Shown here piece after piece: positions 59,880 to 64,000 of a stretch of DNA of 64,000 nucleotides. This DNA comes from Parcubacteria group bacterium (GTDB lineage: Bacteria; Patescibacteria; ABY1; Buchananbacterales; UBA6539). Where the stretch lies: NCBI GenBank assembly GCA_002687175.1, contig NYZP01000001.1, positions 160,422 to 224,421 of the forward strand. The letters run 5' to 3'. The translations under genes were made by a program, and so were the position numbers. The first letter of the stretch is position 1. The number at the start of each line of letters is the position of its first letter. The notes beneath the pieces were generated by a model. The model searched no databases. It saw nothing but the letters and a program-made list of their open reading frames with translations, and was not told the DNA's origin.

Positions 59880-61064
59880 CTATTTTTTGATAAAAACCCC
59901 ATCAATAAATTCTAAGTTAATACTAAAACTAACTCCGGAGTAGGCGTTTGGGCCTGTAGCTGTTTCGTCATCAACGGCGGCATTAGCAGAAGCGGCATCA
60001 ATACTGACAGTTTTAATAAAATCATCAGCTTGTTGAAAAGCCACCAACTGCTGAGCGACGGATTGATAGTCCCTGCCCACGGCTGAAAGAACCAAACCTT
60101 CAGTACCGGCCATTGAAAAATTAGTGTAATAAACCTCACTGATTGTATATTTTTCTAACATCGCAAAAAATTGAGTCCAGTAGACATGCTTGTCCAGCAA
60201 CTGCTTAATGGCTTTCAAATTTTGTTGTAATTCTAAGGCTGCAATTTTATTATTCTCATAGCTGGCAATTTGTTCAGTAATACCGCTTACTTGTAACAGT
60301 TGGTCTTCAATCTGTTGCTCAATCCTCAATTGGTACCAAATGATTCCTAAATAACCAACAACCACAACTAAAATTGAAATAAAAATTCCCAAACCACTGC
60401 TAAATAGTTTGTTAGGCAATTCCAATACTTGCCTTCGGGAAAGGTCAGCTGGAATTAAATTAACATCTATCACGGACTCATCTTGACTCTTCTGATTTTT
60501 TTTAGTTGATGATTTTTTATCCTTCTTGGATTTATTAAACATACTGAAAAAACCACCTCGTTTTTTATCGTCCTTGGTCTCTTTAGTTGATTTATTCGAT
60601 TTACTAATTTCCAGCTCAACTTTCTCTTCACGTGGAGAAAATTTAACCTCTTCTTTTTCTTTATCTTTTGCTTTGCTGTTGGCATCTGCCTCTATTTCAG
60701 TATTATTAGCTCCTTTTTTACTTCCTTGCTTAGGAGATAAAAAATCTGGGCTTAACTTGCCTAAACCACCAGCTGGAGCCTTAGGAATATGCGCTACTTT
60801 TTCAACTTCTTTACCAGACTTAATATCGCCTGACTTAAACGTACCAGCATGTTCTGTCTTAGACTTTGCCTTAGGCCCTTTTGTTTTTTTAGAAAATAAA
60901 CGACTTAACAAAGATGGCCGAGAAGTTTTTAAAGGCTGCTCAACGCTTTCCTTAGTTGGTGATGACATTGGAATACTAAAAACTTTCGGCTTTTTACTGG
61001 CCGATTTTAGTTCTTTTTGTTCCTTATCCCTTAACTCATCAGGGAGTAAATTTATTTCTGGCAC
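59880..61064 (-). CDS. PilN-like protein with two NLxP motifs and long charged linker
   Basis: 394 residues, about twice the usual PilN length. The C-terminal half (from about 195) is PilN: DVNLIPADLS at 200-208, membrane helix at 224-243, coiled coil and a ferredoxin-like domain. The N-terminus has a second motif INLLPDELR at 4-12, followed by 180 residues of Lys/Ser/Pro-rich, probably disordered linker. The NLLP motif of PilN docks on PilM, so two docking sites are present in one chain. The stop is four bases before PilO's start region. Confidence 0.85.
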   Translation of the reverse strand: MPEINLLPDELRDKEQKELKSASKKPKVFSIPMSSPTKESVEQPLKTSRPSLLSRLFSKKTKGPKAKSKTEHAGTFKSGDIKSGKEVEKVAHIPKAPAGGLGKLSPDFLSPKQGSKKGANNTEIEADANSKAKDKEKEEVKFSPREEKVELEISKSNKSTKETKDDKKRGGFFSMFNKSKKDKKSSTKKNQKSQDESVIDVNLIPADLSRRQVLELPNKLFSSGLGIFISILVVVVGYLGIIWYQLRIEQQIEDQLLQVSGITEQIASYENNKIAALELQQNLKAIKQLLDKHVYWTQFFAMLEKYTISEVYYTNFSMAGTEGLVLSAVGRDYQSVAQQLVAFQQADDFIKTVSIDAASANAAVDDETATGPNAYSGVSFSINLEFIDGVFIKK

Positions 61065-61091
61065 AAAATAAAATTAATTTATAAATTATAT

Positions 61092-62264
61092 CTAGCCGAT
61101 ATCTCTCATTGCTAAACCAATGGCTACGGAAAATCGTGATCCAACTTCGTCCAGTACTGGTTTTAGTTCTTCGGGATATATCACCCGAGCCCAAGGATCA
61201 CCTAAGAATACCCTTAAATCCAACAACCCAGTTAAATACTCTGGTAAATTCAGCAGTAACGACGAACCTCCAGTAATAATTATTTTCTCAATACTGGCCT
61301 GACCCTGATTTTTATAAAGATTCAAACTGTAACGCAATTCATCGACAATGGGGGTTAAAGTAGTTTCAATTGTTTTAGGCACGCTACCCTGACCACGACG
61401 TTGCTGGCTCATCCCAATATCATATTTAAACTGTTCTGCTCTGGCTAAATTAACGTTCAAGCTGGCGGCAATTGCTTTAGTAATACTTAAACCACCAACA
61501 TCAATACTACGATTTAAAATCGGAATACTGTTCACCACCACTGAAATATTGGTTACCACCGAACCAATGTCAACAATCATGACCGACGATTTGTCATTAC
61601 CAACCAAGGAACGAATTAAGGCAAATGATTCAGTATCTAAGCTTAATAAATTAAGTCCAGTTGTTTTAAAAATGCTGATATAACGTTTGACTAAGTCCTT
61701 AGGGGCAGCGGTTAATAAAATTTTAGTGTACTTTTTTTTAGCTCTAGGACTAATTTTTAAAAATCCTTTCTTCTGATACTCCTCGGCGTTATCGTCACCG
61801 TTCTCTTTATCTTTAGCTTTGGCCTCTCCATCACCAGCTACTGGAGCAACAGACTTAGTGGTGCCATCGGCCGAAATTTCTTCCACCACTTTCCAGTCTA
61901 AAATCATTTCTTCCAAGGGCATCGGAATAACTTTTTTAGCTTCCCACTTAACGGCACTGGCCAAATCTTTTTTAGACATCGTCGGTAAATTCAAAATGGA
62001 ACTAAATACCGAAAAAGCCGGTAACGAAGTTACTGCTTTAGTGGTGGTAATTTTGGCCTGACGGCAAACATGTTTAATTAACTGAGCAGTCTGGGAATCA
62101 TCACCATCATCTTTCTTGCCGGAAGCCTTGTCCATTTCTTGATCGATGTAGCCATAGGTAACCAACTGTGGTCGACCACCTTCGTTTTTTAATTCAACTA
62201 CTTTGACGCTGTTAGAATCAAAGTCGATACCTAAATAATTTTGGGAGGGAGAAAAAAATGCCAT
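61092..62264 (-). CDS. pilM: PilM, actin-like pilus assembly ATPase
   Basis: Cytoplasmic ATP-binding protein that binds PilN, 390 residues. Actin-fold motifs: YLGIDFDSNSVKVVELK, VDIGSVVTNISVV and ITGGSSLLLNLPEYL. A charged, acidic insert of about 35 residues (KAKDKENGDDNAEEYQKKG) lies within the SHS2-like region. First gene of the pilMNO-(P)-B-regulator-T-C operon, and a paralogue of the PilM domain fused to SH3 at 6779. Confidence 0.9.
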   Translation of the reverse strand: MAFFSPSQNYLGIDFDSNSVKVVELKNEGGRPQLVTYGYIDQEMDKASGKKDDGDDSQTAQLIKHVCRQAKITTTKAVTSLPAFSVFSSILNLPTMSKKDLASAVKWEAKKVIPMPLEEMILDWKVVEEISADGTTKSVAPVAGDGEAKAKDKENGDDNAEEYQKKGFLKISPRAKKKYTKILLTAAPKDLVKRYISIFKTTGLNLLSLDTESFALIRSLVGNDKSSVMIVDIGSVVTNISVVVNSIPILNRSIDVGGLSITKAIAASLNVNLARAEQFKYDIGMSQQRRGQGSVPKTIETTLTPIVDELRYSLNLYKNQGQASIEKIIITGGSSLLLNLPEYLTGLLDLRVFLGDPWARVIYPEELKPVLDEVGSRFSVAIGLAMRDIG

Positions 62265-62265
62265 A

Positions 62266-62398
62266 TCCGGTAGTAGAACTTTGATATTTAATTATCAAAG
62301 TTTATTTATATTAATTATTTAAATTTGTTCATTAATCCACTTAATACCCGGCTGTTTTGTCCCGACTTGTCGGGACTAATCAAAGTTTCACTACCGGA
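62266..62398. promoter_or_regulatory. Long inverted repeat directly upstream of pilM
   Basis: TCCGGTAGTAGAACTTTGAT (62266-62285) is matched, 18 of 20, by the inverse at 62379-62398. Between them are two further hairpins: AACTTTGATA/TATCAAAGTT and GTCCCGA-CTTG-TCGGGAC (62359-62376). The right arm lies next to the pilM ATG, without a usual ribosome site. A leader structure, terminator for the upstream gene or a repeat element are all possible. Confidence 0.55.
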
Positions 62399-62404
62399 AT
62401 AAAT

Positions 62405-64000
62405 TTACTGGGTGAAAACTCCTGGTCGCCAAATTGGTAGGGCTTGGGCAAAATCACCAAGACCTGGCGGAATATTGGCCAACAACCGACCATCATAAAT
62501 AATTACTTCTGAACCTCTAACCGGGGTTTCTGTATCATCACTAAAGGTTCTTTCAAAATAAAACTTACGTGCCATCATCATTCCAGAAACTGTTAGACGG
62601 TCGGCACTACAGTTACCAGCCCCTTCACAACTGTAAATCTGGCCACAACCGGCAATTGCAATATTGGGATCACAGCCAACAACACATTTACCAGAACAAT
62701 CCGTATCATCCGAACAAGCTGTAACTTCACCGGCACAATGTTTAGTACCACTGCCTAAGGCAATGTAATTACCGGCTAATTTCTTAACATTTGGTCTAAC
62801 TATTAAATCACCAGAAATAATCCAAGCCACCGAAGCTAAATTTCTAAATTTTTCTAAATTATCGCTGTCATCATAAGTAATATCTGCGGCCACTGTTAAA
62901 TCGCCGTCAACAATAATTGTACCAGCACCATTTTCAAAACTATTTACTGCGCCATTTAAAAATTCTTTGGCAGTAGTAATTGATAAACTACCATTAATAT
63001 AATAGATCTTGCCTTCCAGAGATGCCGGCGTTGAACTGTCTGGAATATCATCCTGGTCAGTAATAGTTACCACCTCATCACCAAATTTATTGCGACACGG
63101 TATACCGCTACAAGTCTTTAAACTATTAACATCAATTTGTCCTAAAACATTTGAATAGCTGGTTTCCGGACTGGGAAAAGCAATCGAACCAAAGTCATCA
63201 TCCACAAAAGCACTGCCTCGGGCCGAGCTGAACTGAGTGATAGTGTCATTGGCCAAAATTTGGTAAGTAGCGTTATAAGTTGGCGCTTCGGTAGCTCCAG
63301 TCAATCCCCCTAAAGCGTAAATATCACCAAACTCCGTCTGAAGAAAGGAAAACAAGGGAGATAAGGGCGGATTAAAATTTATCCAACCGAGACCTTTGTC
63401 ATTACCACCGCCGCCATCAACACCATTCCAACCCCAACCATTCAAGGCCAAGTGCTGTTCAACAACATTGCAAGATTCACTGCCGGGACAATCAGAATCT
63501 ATTGAGCAAGTCTGACTAGTGGCGACACTACATTTTCCGTAATCAGTTAACGATACCCGAACTCGGTAGTCTGATGTGCCACAACTAGAATCATTTAAAC
63601 AGTTTAAAGAAATCCAAGTATCTTCTCCTAAAGTATTAGTAAGATTTATCGCCCGAGCCCAACCTTTAACTTGAGGATTTTGGGGATCATCAAAATCTAA
63701 AGTTGCTGCTAGAGTTCCAGCTGGCGGTGTTACCGTACCTCCTATATTACAAGTTGTCCCAAAACAGACATAACCAATATTATCTGAATAGGCAAAACCA
63801 ATTACTTCATTGTTTGATGTTAGTTGTACAAAATATTGATTGGGTGTACAAGATACTCCCGGTTCACCAGATTCACAGCTAAGTGATAACCAACCAAGGG
63901 TGTCTCCCCAAGCCCAGTCATTAAATTTCTGTCCACACTGGTCAGTGCACCAGGTGGTATCACCACCTTCGTCACACTTTTCATTTTCTTCATCATCATT
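62405..64000 (-). CDS. Large secreted cysteine-rich protein, pilus-associated or surface protein (5' end outside window)
   Basis: The frame is open from the stop at 62405 to the window end, 532 codons without a start. Repeating modules contain WAWGDTLGWLSLSC or GWARAINLTN...WISLNC followed by YRV or YFVQL and short cysteine loops (CSIDSDCPGSESC, CSDDTDCSGKC). The C-terminal half is a beta-rich domain with EGKIYYINGSLSI and a final LLANIPPGLGD...PGVFTQ end. Such proteins are frequent near pilus genes in Patescibacteria. An extracellular adhesin or pilus-tip role is inferred. Its C-terminus lies directly upstream of pilM. Confidence 0.75.
   Translation of the reverse strand, partial: NDDEENEKCDEGGDTTWCTDQCGQKFNDWAWGDTLGWLSLSCESGEPGVSCTPNQYFVQLTSNNEVIGFAYSDNIGYVCFGTTCNIGGTVTPPAGTLAATLDFDDPQNPQVKGWARAINLTNTLGEDTWISLNCLNDSSCGTSDYRVRVSLTDYGKCSVATSQTCSIDSDCPGSESCNVVEQHLALNGWGWNGVDGGGGNDKGLGWINFNPPLSPLFSFLQTEFGDIYALGGLTGATEAPTYNATYQILANDTITQFSSARGSAFVDDDFGSIAFPSPETSYSNVLGQIDVNSLKTCSGIPCRNKFGDEVVTITDQDDIPDSSTPASLEGKIYYINGSLSITTAKEFLNGAVNSFENGAGTIIVDGDLTVAADITYDDSDNLEKFRNLASVAWIISGDLIVRPNVKKLAGNYIALGSGTKHCAGEVTACSDDTDCSGKCVVGCDPNIAIAGCGQIYSCEGAGNCSADRLTVSGMMMARKFYFERTFSDDTETPVRGSEVIIYDGRLLANIPPGLGDFAQALPIWRPGVFTQ

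Overview
The window looks like a chromosomal segment of a Candidate Phyla Radiation (Patescibacteria) bacterium, probably close to the Parcubacteria-type lineages. This is inferred from its AT-rich sequence, short tightly packed operons (many 1-14 bp overlaps), the type IV pilus set, GatCA, small cysteine-rich surface proteins and many short GC-rich palindromes. TGA serves as a normal stop, so the standard bacterial code applies. No 16S or ribosomal protein gene is present, so the lineage stays tentative.

Layout. 1-3.9 kb: uvrA (cut by the window edge) and uvrB flank a small GC-rich cassette gene. 3.9-6.1 kb: redox operon (glutaredoxin, frameshifted dual-specificity phosphatase, thioredoxin reductase, DJ-1/PfpI). 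6.2-10.1 kb: a pilin operon with a PilM-NLLP-SH3 fusion and a broken secreted gene. 10.1-14 kb: BtuF-like protein, flavokinase, aldolase and GlpX. 14-16 kb: palindrome-rich spacer and a copper-type cluster behind a promoter with an embedded dyad. 16-21.6 kb: a VWA protein, sugar dehydrogenase, CuA-type cupredoxin lipoprotein, GGDEF protein and further cassette genes. 21.8-25.3 kb: glutamine synthetase, spermidine-synthase-like membrane protein and a frameshifted gamma-glutamylcyclotransferase. 25.7-28.9 kb: an isolated phage-type module (ParB-methyltransferase, small and large terminase). 29-35.2 kb: membrane proteins, truncated epimerase, DUF4105 protein, three tandem tRNA-Asn, rpoD and dnaG. 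35.3-37.7 kb: a rearranged tRNA-Ser locus with a GIY-YIG gene, a second tRNA-Ser and a glycosyltransferase. 37.7-43.2 kb: DsbA, gatA, gatC, an RNA-only transcription unit and ligA. 43.2-62.3 kb: type IV pilus genes (minor pilins, PilD, major pilins, PilC, PilT-like, response regulator, PilB, PilO, PilN, PilM) split by a surface glycosylation cluster. 62.4-64 kb: a large secreted cysteine-rich protein running off the window.

The strongest novelty candidate is the RNA unit at about 40.29-41.16 kb. A near-consensus promoter is followed by two tRNA-shaped elements that lack an anticodon loop (one carries a long hairpin there, the other a UUCG-capped stem), then a roughly 585-nt RNA made of perfect hairpins with GNRA-type loops, then an intrinsic terminator. 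Other notable observations are a 63-bp inverted-repeat insertion at the same in-frame position of two prepilin leaders, a PilT-like ATPase with degenerate Walker A, Walker B and His motifs, the GIY-YIG gene between direct repeats of half a tRNA-Ser gene, and four GC-elevated single-gene cassettes that each have their own promoter and, in all cases, a terminator.
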